A DNA stretch of 64,000 bases from positions 124,001-188,000 of the forward strand of contig NZ_BCPV01000001.1 of assembly GCF_001544135.1 (NCBI RefSeq), written 5' to 3'. Shown here piece by piece: positions 1 through 8,465 of the stretch (position 1 is the stretch's first letter; each line of letters starts with the position of its first letter). The position numbers were made by a program, and so were the translations under genes. Under the pieces are notes generated by a model. That model did not search any database. It was not told the origin of the DNA and saw nothing but the letters and a program-made list of their open reading frames with translations. The stretch is from Geobacillus zalihae NBRC 101842 (GTDB taxonomy: Bacteria > Bacillota > Bacilli > Bacillales > Anoxybacillaceae).

Positions 1-475
1 TCATCGTCCGCACCGCCTCAAGCGCATAATCCGCCGCGAGGCGAAAGCTGTTTAAGGCGATCAACAAGAGCACCATATAGACGACCGCCTGGGCGATTTT
101 GCTTACTTCCTGCTGAGCGAATGCATTTTGCAGCGATTGCAGCACCGTGCTGAAGACAGCAAGCAAAATGAGCGTGCCGAGCAGTTTGCCGTTCACCTGC
201 AGTTCATAAAACAAATAGCGGGCGAGCGCCTTCAGCCATTCGGACGGCGACCATTGCTTGTCGCCGCTTAAAAAATCGGTGAGCGGCCCTTTCTCGCTTT
301 CCGGCAAAAACCCGCCATACTCGCTGACGATCGTTTCCCAATAGCGGCGGATATCGCTCACATCGAGCTGAGCGAGCTGCTCGCTGACCGACGGTCCATC
401 GCTTGCGGCTTGTACGACCAACGGGCAAAAAAAGAGAGAAAGCAGCCCGACAATAAGGAACGCTGTTCGCTTCAA
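1..475 (-). CDS. spoIIIAE: Stage III sporulation protein AE, N-terminal part
   Basis: Polytopic membrane protein of the SpoIIIA-SpoIIQ channel between mother cell and forespore. Only the first about 158 residues are in the window; the rest lies beyond position 1. The start is a TTG at 473-475 behind an AAAGGGGGGAACGG ribosome site; no ATG fits better. It opens with a hydrophobic signal-like segment (residues 4-22), then a soluble stretch, then membrane segments, as known for the family. It follows spoIIIAD by 13 bases, so it is the fifth gene of the operon. Identification rests on position directly after AA-AB-AC-AD and on the overall pattern. Confidence 0.9.
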   Translation of the reverse strand, partial: MKRTAFLIVGLLSLFFCPLVVQAASDGPSVSEQLAQLDVSDIRRYWETIVSEYGGFLPESEKGPLTDFLSGDKQWSPSEWLKALARYLFYELQVNGKLLGTLILLAVFSTVLQSLQNAFAQQEVSKIAQAVVYMVLLLIALNSFRLAADYALEAVRTM

Positions 476-488
476 TCCGTTCCCCCCT

Positions 489-884
489 TTAGCGCGCCGA
501 CGGGATGAGGCCGATGACCGCTTCGATGATCGCGGTTAAAATCGGAACAGCCAGCGCCAAAATGACGATTTTGCCGCCGAGCTCAATTTTGGCGGCGATC
601 GCCCCTTGGCCGGCGTCTTTGGAAATTTGCGCGGCGAACTCGGCAATGTAGGCAATGCCGATGATTTTCAGCATCGTCTCTAAATACACCATCTGAATAT
701 GGGCGCCTTCGGCCATTTTTCGCAACATCGCCAAAATGCTGCTGATTTGATCGACCAACAACAGAAAAATGGTGCAGCCGACAAACACGGTCAACAAAAA
801 GGCCAGATTCGACTTTTGCTCTTGCAGCAACACGACCAAAAACGTCGCGATCAACCCGAGGCCGACGATTTGCAAAATGTCAAT
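489..884 (-). CDS. spoIIIAD: Stage III sporulation protein AD, probable ATT start
   Basis: Small integral membrane component of the SpoIIIA channel complex, four hydrophobic segments. The longest reading from a standard start begins with TTG at 873-875, but that lies 16 bases from the only good ribosome site (GGAGGGA, 891-897, overlapping the spoIIIAC stop). An in-frame ATT at 882-884 has ideal 6-base spacing and gives the start (M)DILQIVGLGL, which resembles the IDIVQIVGLGL-type start I recall for B. subtilis SpoIIIAD. I therefore extend the gene to 884. If the TTG were used the protein would be 128 residues instead of 131. Confidence 0.88.
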   Translation of the reverse strand: MDILQIVGLGLIATFLVVLLQEQKSNLAFLLTVFVGCTIFLLLVDQISSILAMLRKMAEGAHIQMVYLETMLKIIGIAYIAEFAAQISKDAGQGAIAAKIELGGKIVILALAVPILTAIIEAVIGLIPSAR

Positions 885-896
885 GGCCGATCCCTC

Positions 897-1103
897 CTAC
901 CCGCGGAACAAAAAGACATCCTTGATTTTTTGGAACAAGTCGCTGACGATGGAAGCGACCATAAACAAAATATAAATAAAGCCGAGCAGCGTCACCCATT
1001 GGGCGTATTCTTTCCTCCCCATCTGATCGAGCACCGTATGCAAAAACGCGATGACGATGCCGACGCCGGCGATTTTCAAAATGAGATCGACATCGATGCC
1101 CAT
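897..1103 (-). CDS. spoIIIAC: Stage III sporulation protein AC
   Basis: 68-residue membrane protein of the SpoIIIA complex. It begins MGIDVDLILKIAGVGIVIAF, typical of SpoIIIAC, and has two hydrophobic helices (about 6-25 and 34-55) joined by a short polar loop. An AGGAGGCAGAATC ribosome site precedes the ATG. It sits between spoIIIAB and spoIIIAD with 15-base spacing on the upstream side. The length equals that of the B. subtilis protein. Function in engulfed forespore feeding is known for the family, not shown by sequence. Confidence 0.95.
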   Translation of the reverse strand: MGIDVDLILKIAGVGIVIAFLHTVLDQMGRKEYAQWVTLLGFIYILFMVASIVSDLFQKIKDVFLFRG

Positions 1104-1118
1104 GATTCTGCCTCCTGT

Positions 1119-1631
1119 CTACATGAGTAAAATGACGAGCAGCAGGCCGGCCAACACGCCTAAACTTTTCGCCATCTTGGCGTAGCGCGCTTGGTTGTCT
1201 AGCGCTTCCGCTTCCTCCCGCTCAAGATGGGCGAGCGCCAGCGCGATTTGCCTTTGCTGGGTGAGCCGGTCGTATTGGCCAAGCGTGGCGCCAAATTGTT
1301 TCATCACTTCAAATTCTCCTTGCTTTAGAGCGGTTTTTCCCCATACGGCTCGCAAGCTTTTTTCCCATGCCTCGGCGGCGCTCGTTTCTTCTGTGCATAA
1401 CGCGGCGGCAAACCGCTCGAACAATTCGGACAACGGGGCGGTCGTTTGCCGGGCGAGATGCATAGCGGCGTCGGCAAGCGGCGTATGGCCATACATCACT
1501 TCCGCCTCAAGCGCCCTCAGCGCCGCTTTCAGCTGGCGGAGCTGGCGCGGCCGCTCGTGCAACAAGCGGGCGGCGGCAAACCCAAGCCATGTTGAGGCGG
1601 CGAGAATCAACAGAGCGCCAAACCATTTCAT
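1119..1631 (-). CDS. spoIIIAB: Stage III sporulation protein AB
   Basis: 170-residue protein with one N-terminal membrane helix (about 5-20), a long helical soluble domain similar to the type II secretion GspF fold, and a C-terminal membrane helix (about 152-169). The start ATG overlaps the spoIIIAA stop in an ATGA, showing translational coupling. Known from the family: a membrane partner of the SpoIIIAA ATPase in the SpoIIIA-SpoIIQ apparatus. The length matches the family. Confidence 0.95.
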   Translation of the reverse strand: MKWFGALLILAASTWLGFAAARLLHERPRQLRQLKAALRALEAEVMYGHTPLADAAMHLARQTTAPLSELFERFAAALCTEETSAAEAWEKSLRAVWGKTALKQGEFEVMKQFGATLGQYDRLTQQRQIALALAHLEREEAEALDNQARYAKMAKSLGVLAGLLLVILLM

Positions 1632-2548
1632 CGATGGACCACCGCCCTTTCATACAGCACCGTTCCGCCAGCGTCGAGAATGCGTCGGATTGAGCCGGGA
1701 TGGGGAATGTTCGTCAGCTCAATAAACCGTTCAAACACCTTTTGTTCCATCACCGGGCCGAGCGTCGGACGCTGCCAGACGTCTTGGATGTTGCGGCCGT
1801 GCACAGTCGTCCATACAGAGACGCCAGCATTGGCCGCTTCAAGCACTGCCTCGCTGTCCTCCTCGCGTCCGATTTCGTCGACAATCATGACATCAGGGCT
1901 CATCGCGCGGATCATCATCATCATCCCTTCCGCTTTCGGGCAGGCGTCCAACACGTCAAGGCGCGGGCCGAACGAAAACTGAGGAATCCCTTTCACACAG
2001 CCAGCGATTTCCGACCGTTCGTCAACGATCGCCACCTTTTGCGCCGGAATGCGCCCCGTCCCGCTGCTAATCAAGCGCGCCGCATCGCGCAGGAGCGTCG
2101 TTTTTCCCGTCTGCGGCGAGCCGATGATCATCGTATGACGCCAGCGGCCGTCGTACACATACGGAATCAGCGGCTCGGCGATGCCGATCTGTTCCTTGGC
2201 GATGCGAATGTTAAACGAGGAAACATCGCGGATCGCTTTCACCTTGCCCCCTTCAGTAATGACTTTGCCGGCCAGCCCAACGCGATGCCCCCCCTCAATC
2301 GTCATAAATCCGCGCTTCAGCTCTTCTTCGACGGCATAGATCGAATAATGACTCAATTTGTTGAGCAAATGCACGCCGTCTTCTTTCGTCACTTCATACG
2401 GCAGCAATCGGGCCGTTCCGTCGACGATCACCTCAAGCGGCCGGGAGACGCGGATGCGGATTTCTTCAATTCCGCGGCGGCATGAAGGAAGATGGTGCTG
2501 CAACGCGGCGGCGACCGTTTTCGGCAAAATTCCCCACACCGCTTCCAT
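1628..2548 (-). CDS. spoIIIAA: Stage III sporulation protein AA, ATPase
   Basis: Cytoplasmic mother-cell ATPase thought to power the SpoIIIA channel, related to secretion ATPases. Walker A is GSPQTGKT at residues 143-150 and Walker B VMIVDEIG at about 220-227. The 306-residue length is normal. It is the first gene of the spoIIIA operon, preceded by AAAAGGGGGAGGG and by a sigma-E-like promoter at 2579-2608. Four further genes follow with overlaps or short gaps. Confidence 0.96.
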   Translation of the reverse strand: MEAVWGILPKTVAAALQHHLPSCRRGIEEIRIRVSRPLEVIVDGTARLLPYEVTKEDGVHLLNKLSHYSIYAVEEELKRGFMTIEGGHRVGLAGKVITEGGKVKAIRDVSSFNIRIAKEQIGIAEPLIPYVYDGRWRHTMIIGSPQTGKTTLLRDAARLISSGTGRIPAQKVAIVDERSEIAGCVKGIPQFSFGPRLDVLDACPKAEGMMMMIRAMSPDVMIVDEIGREEDSEAVLEAANAGVSVWTTVHGRNIQDVWQRPTLGPVMEQKVFERFIELTNIPHPGSIRRILDAGGTVLYERAVVHR

Positions 2549-2578
2549 GGCCCTCCCCCTTTTCTTGTGGACTAGTTC

Positions 2579-2608
2579 ATATGTATGGGCGGAATGCGCC
2601 GTTTATGC
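2579..2608 (-). promoter_or_regulatory. Sigma-E-like promoter of the spoIIIA operon
   Basis: On the minus strand there is a -10 CATACATAT (2579-2587) and a -35 GCATAAA (2602-2608), 14 bases apart. These match the general sigma-E pattern (ATA-type -35, CATA-type -10). The B. subtilis spoIIIA operon is known to depend on sigma-E. The site lies at the very end of yqhV, about 30 bases before spoIIIAA. Confidence 0.6.
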
Positions 2609-2609
2609 C

Positions 2610-2891
2610 TTACTTGTAAATCGCGAACAAAATGAGCGCGATCCCGAGCGCCACAAGCCCAAGCCGTGAAAACGAGAGCTCGTCCGCAAGCGAAAGCAGT
2701 CCAATCGCCATGGTCACCATCATGACGGTTGGACCGACGACAGCAAGCGCAGCATTAACGGCAAGCGCTTTTTTCACGTCATTGAACACAAGCATCAACA
2801 GCGCCGCGCTCAGTTCAATGAACGCGGACACCATCCGCATGCCAGCCATGGCCATAACGGACGGGTCGATCGATCGCAGCCAATGTTTCAT
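2610..2891 (-). CDS. yqhV: YqhV family membrane protein
   Basis: 93-residue protein of unknown function with three hydrophobic helices (about 10-35, 42-68, 74-92). The ATG at 2889-2891 behind GGAGGGGAAC is preferred over an upstream in-frame ATG at 2912 that has no ribosome site; the chosen length equals B. subtilis YqhV. It lies directly upstream of spoIIIAA as in Bacillus. Nothing in the sequence suggests a catalytic role. Confidence 0.85.
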   Translation of the reverse strand: MKHWLRSIDPSVMAMAGMRMVSAFIELSAALLMLVFNDVKKALAVNAALAVVGPTVMMVTMAIGLLSLADELSFSRLGLVALGIALILFAIYK

Positions 2892-3011
2892 GTTCCCCTC
2901 CTGTTTTGCCAAATGGGATCGATTAGTACAAACGTATGCGAAAACAAGCCGTTTCAGAAGAAGTTTTTACTGAGGAAAACGATGGGGGAGAGCAAAACGG
3001 CGCCCATTTTG

Positions 3012-3056
3012 CGCATAAAAAACACCGCCCCGGAAGGTGTCCGAGACGGTGCCTGT
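3012..3056 (-). terminator. Terminator after efp
   Basis: Reading the minus strand, ACACC TTCCGGGGC GGTGT is followed by a run of six T, just after the efp stop. A longer CACCG/CGGTG pairing is also possible. Confidence 0.65.
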
Positions 3057-3067
3057 CGGGCTTGCGC

Positions 3068-3625
3068 TTACGCCCGCGAAACGTACGTGCCATCGGCCGT
3101 ATTAATGATGAGCGTGTCGCCTTCGTTGACGAAAAACGGCACTTGAACGACAAGGCCGGTTTCGAGCTTCGCCGGCTTCGAGCCGCCAGAAGCGGTGTCA
3201 CCTTTAATGCCCGGCTCTGTTTCAACGACTTTCAGCTCGACGGTGTTCGGCAGCTCGACGCCGATCGTTTCGCCTTGGTACATCATAATAAATACTTCCA
3301 TATTCTCTTTCAAGAACTTCAGTTCATGCTCGATTTGTTTCGCCGGCAGCTCGATTTGTTCGTACGTTTCCATATCCATAAAAACGTGTTGGTCGCCGTT
3401 GGCGTACAAATATTGCATTTTGCGTGTGTCGATTTGCGCCCGGTTCACTTTTTCGCCGGCGCGGAACGTCCGCTCCTGAATGGCGCCGGTGCGCAAATTG
3501 CGCAGCTTCGAACGGACGAACGCCGCCCCCTTGCCCGGCTTGACGTGCTGGAATTCAAGGACGCGCCAAATCTCGCCGTCCACCTCAATCGTAAGTCCTG
3601 TGCGAAAATCGTTGACTGAAATCAT
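3068..3625 (-). CDS. efp: Elongation factor P
   Basis: EF-P binds stalled ribosomes and helps form peptide bonds in polyproline stretches. The 185 residues hold the three beta-barrel domains: KOW-like (about 1-65), central (66-127) and C-terminal S1-like (128-185). The tip loop reads KPGKGAAF, with the lysine that is modified in several bacteria at about residue 32. An AGGAGGATTTCGGCTA ribosome site precedes the ATG. It follows yqhT by 27 bases, as in B. subtilis, where the genes are co-transcribed. Confidence 0.98.
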   Translation of the reverse strand: MISVNDFRTGLTIEVDGEIWRVLEFQHVKPGKGAAFVRSKLRNLRTGAIQERTFRAGEKVNRAQIDTRKMQYLYANGDQHVFMDMETYEQIELPAKQIEHELKFLKENMEVFIMMYQGETIGVELPNTVELKVVETEPGIKGDTASGGSKPAKLETGLVVQVPFFVNEGDTLIINTADGTYVSRA

Positions 3626-3652
3626 TAGCCGAAATCCTCCTCACGCAATCCA

Positions 3653-4714
3653 TTATAAAATGATCAGTTCTTTTGGCGAATGGGTGAGCGCTTCGTTCCC
3701 GTCAGCAGTGATGACCGTATCGTCCTCGATGCGCACCCCGCCAAGCCCCGGGATGTAAATGCCCGGCTCGACGGTGACAACCATGCCTGGCTCAAGCACG
3801 ACATCCGAACGGAACGAAAGCGTCGGCCCTTCGTGAATTTCCAATCCAATCCCATGGCCGGTCGAATGGCCGAAATAGTCGCCATACCCTTTTTCGCGGA
3901 TGTAATCGCGCGTGAGCGCATCGGCTTCCTTGCCGGTCATGCCTGCCTTGAGCCCGTTCATGCCTCGTTGCTGCGCTTCAAGAACGATGTCATAGATCGT
4001 CCGCAACTCCGCGCTAATGTCGCCGACGGCGACCGTTCTCGTCATATCGGAACAATACCCTTTATAGTAAGCCCCGAAATCAAGCGTGACGAGCTCGCCG
4101 CGCTCGATCGTTTTCTCTGACGCCACCCCGTGCGGCAGCGCCGAACGGTAGCCGGAGGCAACGATCGTATCAAAGGAGGACGAAGACGCCCCTTGTTTGC
4201 GCATAAAAAATTCCAGCTCATTCGCCACTTCGATTTCTTTAACGCCTGGACGGATGAACGACAAAATGTGCGAAAACGCCGCATCGGCGATTTCTGCTGC
4301 TTCCTTTAATATCTTAATCTCTGCCTCTGACTTAATCAAGCGCAATTTTTCTACGAGCCAAGACGTTGGCACGAGTTCAGCGCGGATGGCTTCTTCATAC
4401 GACTTGTATGCGGCATAGGTGACATGTTCTTGCTCAAAGCCAAGCCTCTTGATGCCAAGCCGCTTCACCTGATTGGCAATTTCTTCGATGATCGGCCCGC
4501 TGTGCTGGACGACTTCAAACCCTTGGGCTTGCCTCGATGCTTGTTCGACGTAGCGGAAGTCCGTAACCAACACCGCCCCTTGACGGCTGACAAGTACAGC
4601 GCCGGCCGTGCCAGTAAACCCGGTCAAATAGCGGCGGTTGTAGCCGTTTGTGATTAACAGCCCGTCGATATGCTGCTCGTCAAGAAGCTCCCGAAGCTTT
4701 TCCAGCTTTTCCAT
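3653..4714 (-). CDS. yqhT: Xaa-Pro aminopeptidase family metallopeptidase
   Basis: M24 peptidase predicted to remove N-terminal residues before proline. An N-terminal creatinase-like domain (about 1-125) precedes the pita-bread catalytic domain. The five metal ligands are visible: the two aspartates in LDFGAYYKGYCSDMTR, the histidine in HSTGHGIGLEIHEGP, and the glutamates in VEPGIY and RIED. The ATG at 4712-4714 behind GGAGACGGAAAC gives 353 residues, the family length; the upstream in-frame ATG at 4831 adds low-complexity arginine-rich sequence and is rejected. Confidence 0.95.
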   Translation of the reverse strand: MEKLEKLRELLDEQHIDGLLITNGYNRRYLTGFTGTAGAVLVSRQGAVLVTDFRYVEQASRQAQGFEVVQHSGPIIEEIANQVKRLGIKRLGFEQEHVTYAAYKSYEEAIRAELVPTSWLVEKLRLIKSEAEIKILKEAAEIADAAFSHILSFIRPGVKEIEVANELEFFMRKQGASSSSFDTIVASGYRSALPHGVASEKTIERGELVTLDFGAYYKGYCSDMTRTVAVGDISAELRTIYDIVLEAQQRGMNGLKAGMTGKEADALTRDYIREKGYGDYFGHSTGHGIGLEIHEGPTLSFRSDVVLEPGMVVTVEPGIYIPGLGGVRIEDDTVITADGNEALTHSPKELIIL

Positions 4715-5381
4715 GTTTCCGTCTCCTCTTCCCTTAGAGTGTGCTCGTCTCCTTGGCTGCCTGCGTCGAGAGCGGAGAAAATCTTCGCGGTCAGGATGAC
4801 GCGAAAGACCTCGTAGGCGCGCCAGTTTCACGCAGCGCCCGCAGCAGCCATGGACTGATGGTGAAACACAAGTGTTGATGATCCATTATTTTACTATATA
4901 GGTGCAACCAAAACGTTTAACATATCTTTGACAGAAAAGCCACTTATCGATTTTTCGACTGTCGAGGGCAAGCCTTTGCTTGCCTCCGTCACGCCGATCC
5001 AATGCTCAGTAAAAGCTACAAATTCGAAAACTTCAAATTGATAAAAAAACACAGAATCATATGGCTGAACACAAGCTTTTCTGTCTCTTCCCTCGAACAA
5101 GAACGCCGGCTGGCAAATGTCATTTGCCAGCAAAGCGTTCATTGTTTGAGGAGAGCATGCCGTCATATGCCCAGTCGGCAAGCGAACCGCTTGCCGACGA
5201 CGGCAGAAAGACTGGGAACAGAGCCTTCTCATCTGGTTTTTATTGGTTCATCAACACGCCTGATGCTGAAACGTTCCAAAACCTTCTTTATTTTACCATA
5301 AAGATGGTCGTTTCCGCTAGACATCCGCGCGGCGCTTGATGCAGCACTCACTCGAGCGGGTGAGAGCGAAAAGAAGCTTCA
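4715..5381. other. Gene-free, hairpin-rich gap where aroQ would be expected
   Basis: No convincing gene in 667 bases between yqhT and yqhR. In B. subtilis yqhS (aroQ, type II dehydroquinase) lies here, but its GPNLN start motif is not found in any frame. The stretch is richer in A/T than its surroundings and holds several strong inverted repeats: GGCAAGC/GCTTGCC (about 4967-4985), CTGGCAAATG/CATTTGCCAG (5110-5130), CGGCAAGCG/CGCTTGCCG (5177-5197) nested in CCCAGTC/GACTGGG (5170-5216). It could be remains of a mobile element or a structured RNA. Confidence 0.5.
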
Positions 5382-5912
5382 TCAGTTTCCTTCATTTGCC
5401 TCCTCTTTTCCGACATTTGACGCCGGTCGATTCATTTCTTGCGTTTCAAACGAAATCGAATAGCCGACAAATACGCCATATAAAATGTATAGGCAAAGCG
5501 TCGTAATAATCGTATTCGCTTCTAAGTCTGCAACTGGTTGGACGTTTGGAAACAGTGGATTAAACAAATAAAAGACCATCATCCAAAGCACCACGCCATA
5601 TACAATTCCCGCCCACATACCGGCGATCTTGCGCAGGAACGCATAGTACAAAAGCGCCGCCGCAATGGAAATGATGCCGATCAGCACGATGGCCGCATAA
5701 TTGCCGGCTTTCCCATATTTCCAGTCCCCGGCCACCCACGGGATGAGAATCATATTCGGACTGATTTCACTGAAATGGAAAAAATAGGCCAAATAGCCGA
5801 TCAAACTCCAAAACACCCCGCCGACAAACCCGATGATGATCGTTTTTTGTATGAGCGTCATCGGCCGCTCCGTTTTCTCTTGCTCGAGCTCCCCTTTTTG
5901 TTCCGCCATCAT
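5382..5912 (-). CDS. yqhR: YqhR family membrane protein
   Basis: 176-residue protein of unknown function with four hydrophobic helices after a charged N-terminus of about 20 residues. The start at 5910-5912 lies 6 bases after AGGAGG; a second ATG follows immediately. An upstream in-frame ATG at 5966 lacks a ribosome site. It is divergent from yqhQ, the same arrangement as in Bacillus. The C-terminal tail is polar and likely cytoplasmic. Confidence 0.85.
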   Translation of the reverse strand: MMAEQKGELEQEKTERPMTLIQKTIIIGFVGGVFWSLIGYLAYFFHFSEISPNMILIPWVAGDWKYGKAGNYAAIVLIGIISIAAALLYYAFLRKIAGMWAGIVYGVVLWMMVFYLFNPLFPNVQPVADLEANTIITTLCLYILYGVFVGYSISFETQEMNRPASNVGKEEANEGN

Positions 5913-6099
5913 CGTGCACCTCCTTGTCTGGTAGTATGACCGAAAGCCGACCGTCCCATGAATCAAACGAAAAAAATGACCGCTCTTGTGTAAATCATGG
6001 ATTTTTTGGAAATCATAATCGTAGCATCAACCTAGAGGTTTCCGGATATTTCTTGTAGAATAAAATAATAAACATAAAAAATAGGTTGGTGTTGGCCTG

Positions 6100-7035
6100 A
6101 TGAAATCATCAATGGAGAAACCGTTATACGGCGGCCAAGCGGTCGTTGAAGGGGTGATGTTTGCTGGCAAGACGCACTCCGTCACCGCTATTCGCCGCCA
6201 TGACGGGACGATTGACTATTTTACGCTGCCTCGCCGCAGCCATCCGACGCTGGCTGCCCTGAAAAAAATCCCGTTTGTCCGCGGCATTGTCGCCATTATT
6301 GAGGCGAGCGCAAACGGGGCCAAGCATTTGCAGTTTGCCAGCGAACAATATGAGGCGTCCTCGGACGAAAAACAGGCCGCCGAAGAAAGCCGCTCCAAAT
6401 TCGGGCTGATTCTCGGCGCCGCCGTCATCGGCGTGCTATCGTTTTTATTCGCCAAAACCATTTTTACGCTCGTTCCGGCGCTCGCCGCCGACGCCTTTAA
6501 ACCGCTCGTACCGGGGAAAATGGGGCAAATTTTGCTTGAAGGAGCCTTTAAGCTTGCTCTTTTGCTCGGCTACATTTACTTTATTTCATTGACGCCGCTT
6601 GTTAGGCGCGTGTTCCAATACCACGGGGCGGAACATAAAGTCATCAACGCCTTTGAAGCGGGGTGGCCGCTCACTGTTGAGCACGTCCAGCGCGCCTCGC
6701 GCCTTCACTACCGATGCGGCAGCAGCTTCATTTTATTTACGGTCATGATCAGCTTGTTCCTTTATTTGTTCGTGCCGACGGATCCGCTTTGGCTGCGAAT
6801 CGCAAACAGGCTCGCTTTAATTCCTGTCGTGCTTGGCGTTTCGTTTGAAGTCTTGCAGTTTACAAATAAATTGAGGGATATTCCGCTGCTAAGCTGGCTT
6901 GGCTATCCCGGGCTATGGCTGCAGCGGTTGACGACAAAAGAACCGGACGATGACCAAGTGGAAGTGGCCATCGCCTCGTTTCAGCGGCTTCTTGATTTGG
7001 AAGCGGAAGCCGAAAGGAAACAAGCGGTGCAGTAA
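6100..7035 (+). CDS. yqhQ: DUF1385 family membrane protein YqhQ
   Basis: 311-residue polytopic membrane protein of unknown function. It starts with the family signature GGQAVVEGVMF (about residues 8-18) and carries the conserved YHGAEHK motif before a later set of membrane helices. The length and both motifs match DUF1385 proteins. It is followed by yqhP after 22 bases and they probably form one transcript. The histidine and glutamate residues suggest a metal or ligand site, but this is inference. Confidence 0.93.
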   Translation: MKSSMEKPLYGGQAVVEGVMFAGKTHSVTAIRRHDGTIDYFTLPRRSHPTLAALKKIPFVRGIVAIIEASANGAKHLQFASEQYEASSDEKQAAEESRSKFGLILGAAVIGVLSFLFAKTIFTLVPALAADAFKPLVPGKMGQILLEGAFKLALLLGYIYFISLTPLVRRVFQYHGAEHKVINAFEAGWPLTVEHVQRASRLHYRCGSSFILFTVMISLFLYLFVPTDPLWLRIANRLALIPVVLGVSFEVLQFTNKLRDIPLLSWLGYPGLWLQRLTTKEPDDDQVEVAIASFQRLLDLEAEAERKQAVQ

Positions 7036-7057
7036 TCGATCAAAGGGGGTGGACTCA

Positions 7058-7414
7058 TTGCGGCGCCGGGCCATTCATCCGCTTGTCGGGCTTATGATTT
7101 TGCTTGGAACGCTTGGCATTGTCTATACCCTTTTTGCCCATCCGACGGTGCTGTTCCGCCAGCTGCTGTTTGTTGCGCTGTTTTTGGCCGCCATTTATCT
7201 CTTCTACCGGTTCGTATACCAACGCCGCACCGATCAAGATCGGTTATCGTATTTAAAGGCGGTGCGGCAGTCGAAAAAGCTCCATCCCCGCTCCGGGCGC
7301 AAACAAGCAAAGCCGGCGAAACTGAAGCGGCCGCTGAAAAAACGGACGGCCATTCCGCACTTGACCGTGATCGAGGGCAAAAAAGGCAAAAAAAAGAATC
7401 GAGCTTCGTTTTAG
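7058..7414 (+). CDS. yqhP: YqhP-like small membrane protein
   Basis: 118 residues: two hydrophobic helices at about 9-29 and 31-50, then a strongly basic lysine/arginine-rich tail, probably cytoplasmic. The start is a TTG at 7058-7060 behind AAAGGGGGTGG; the open frame continues upstream to 6950 inside yqhQ but without homologous character. It occupies the position of B. subtilis yqhP after yqhQ. Function unknown. The assignment rests mainly on synteny. Confidence 0.75.
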   Translation: MRRRAIHPLVGLMILLGTLGIVYTLFAHPTVLFRQLLFVALFLAAIYLFYRFVYQRRTDQDRLSYLKAVRQSKKLHPRSGRKQAKPAKLKRPLKKRTAIPHLTVIEGKKGKKKNRASF

Positions 7415-7430
7415 CTTGATTCTTTTTTGT
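7393..7430 (+). terminator. Terminator after yqhP
   Basis: AGAATCGAGC TTCGTTTTA GCTTGATTCT followed by TTTTT; it overlaps the last codons of yqhP. Confidence 0.85.
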
Positions 7431-7492
7431 TTGCCTCTGCCGTTCAGCTAAAAAATCGGCGGCAGAGGTGTGACCTATTGTCGCTTTCCCGT

Positions 7493-8374
7493 CTAGTACG
7501 CCCATTGGCGCAAAAACTGCCGCGTCCGCTCGCGTCCGTAATCGATCAGGCGCCGGCGCGCTTCCAGGTCGATGGAAAATTCCGTGGAAATAACGTTGTC
7601 CACCGGCAAAAAGACGATGTTTTTTTCATGGCGGCGCGAAATGTAGCGCGCATCATGCGCCTCTCTCATGGCCGCAAACAGCGCCTCATACAAATCGAGC
7701 GCATTGGTGATCGTTCGTTTCGGCCGCTCCCCTGGTTTTGGGCTCAGCTGAACGCCCAGCACCGGCCGTTTTTTCTTCTTTTCTTCATCGAACAAAAACA
7801 GCGGAAAGTTGCTGAGCACCCCTCCGTCGACAATGAAAGCCACACCGTTTCGCCCGCGAAGGCGGACCGGCTCAAAGAAATAAGGAATGCTGATGCTCAT
7901 CCGCACTGCTTTGGCGATGGAAAACGACCCAGGGTCAATGCCGTATATGGCTAAATCGTCCGGCAGCACGACGATGCGCCCGTTCGTCACATCGGAAGCG
8001 ACGATATACAAACTGCCGGCCGGCACATCTTGAAACGTCCGCACGCCGCGGGCGGCGAGCGCCGCCTCGAGCCACCGCTCAAACACCTTTCCTTGATACA
8101 GCCCAAGATGCCAATACAGGCGCACCCATTTCCAAAGCGAAAACGGAATCCATAGCGGCCGTTCATCCAAAAACTGCTCCAACTCCAACTCCTCAAGCAG
8201 TCGGGCGATGTCGCGGGCGCTGTAGCCTGCCGATAGCAGCGCCGAAAGCAACGCTCCCGCACTCGTGCCGGCAAGCCGCTTCCAGCGCAGACCTTTTTCC
8301 TCAATCGCTTCATACGCTCCAAGCAACGCAAACCCTTTCACCCCGCCGCCGGAAAAGACAAGATCAATGTCCAC
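7493..8374 (-). CDS. yqhO: Patatin-like phospholipase YqhO
   Basis: Predicted lipid acyl hydrolase, 293 residues. The oxyanion motif GGGVKGFALLGA lies at about residues 9-20, the nucleophile motif GTSAG follows, and the catalytic aspartate is in VDGGVLSNFP. The GTG at 8372-8374 behind AAGGGGGAGGCG fits the family, in which the GGG motif comes within the first dozen residues; an upstream ATG at 8443 would add a spurious hydrophobic extension. Located between yqhP and mntR as in B. subtilis. Confidence 0.92.
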   Translation of the reverse strand: MDIDLVFSGGGVKGFALLGAYEAIEEKGLRWKRLAGTSAGALLSALLSAGYSARDIARLLEELELEQFLDERPLWIPFSLWKWVRLYWHLGLYQGKVFERWLEAALAARGVRTFQDVPAGSLYIVASDVTNGRIVVLPDDLAIYGIDPGSFSIAKAVRMSISIPYFFEPVRLRGRNGVAFIVDGGVLSNFPLFLFDEEKKKKRPVLGVQLSPKPGERPKRTITNALDLYEALFAAMREAHDARYISRRHEKNIVFLPVDNVISTEFSIDLEARRRLIDYGRERTRQFLRQWAY

Positions 8375-8437
8375 CGCCGCCTCCCCCTTTTTGCCGTTTA
8401 TACATATGTAAGAAAAAAGGAGGACATTTAGTACGGC

Positions 8438-8465
8438 AAACAAAAAAGAGCAAGCATCGGCTTAC
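8438..8465 (-). terminator. Terminator after mntR
   Basis: On the minus strand GAGTAAGC CGAT GCTTGCTC is followed by six T. It overlaps the mntR stop codon. Confidence 0.75.

Noticed and set aside
4894-5232. 112-codon minus frame in the aroQ gap
   Set aside because: No similarity to dehydroquinase or other families that I can recognise and no ribosome site; it crosses the inverted repeats.
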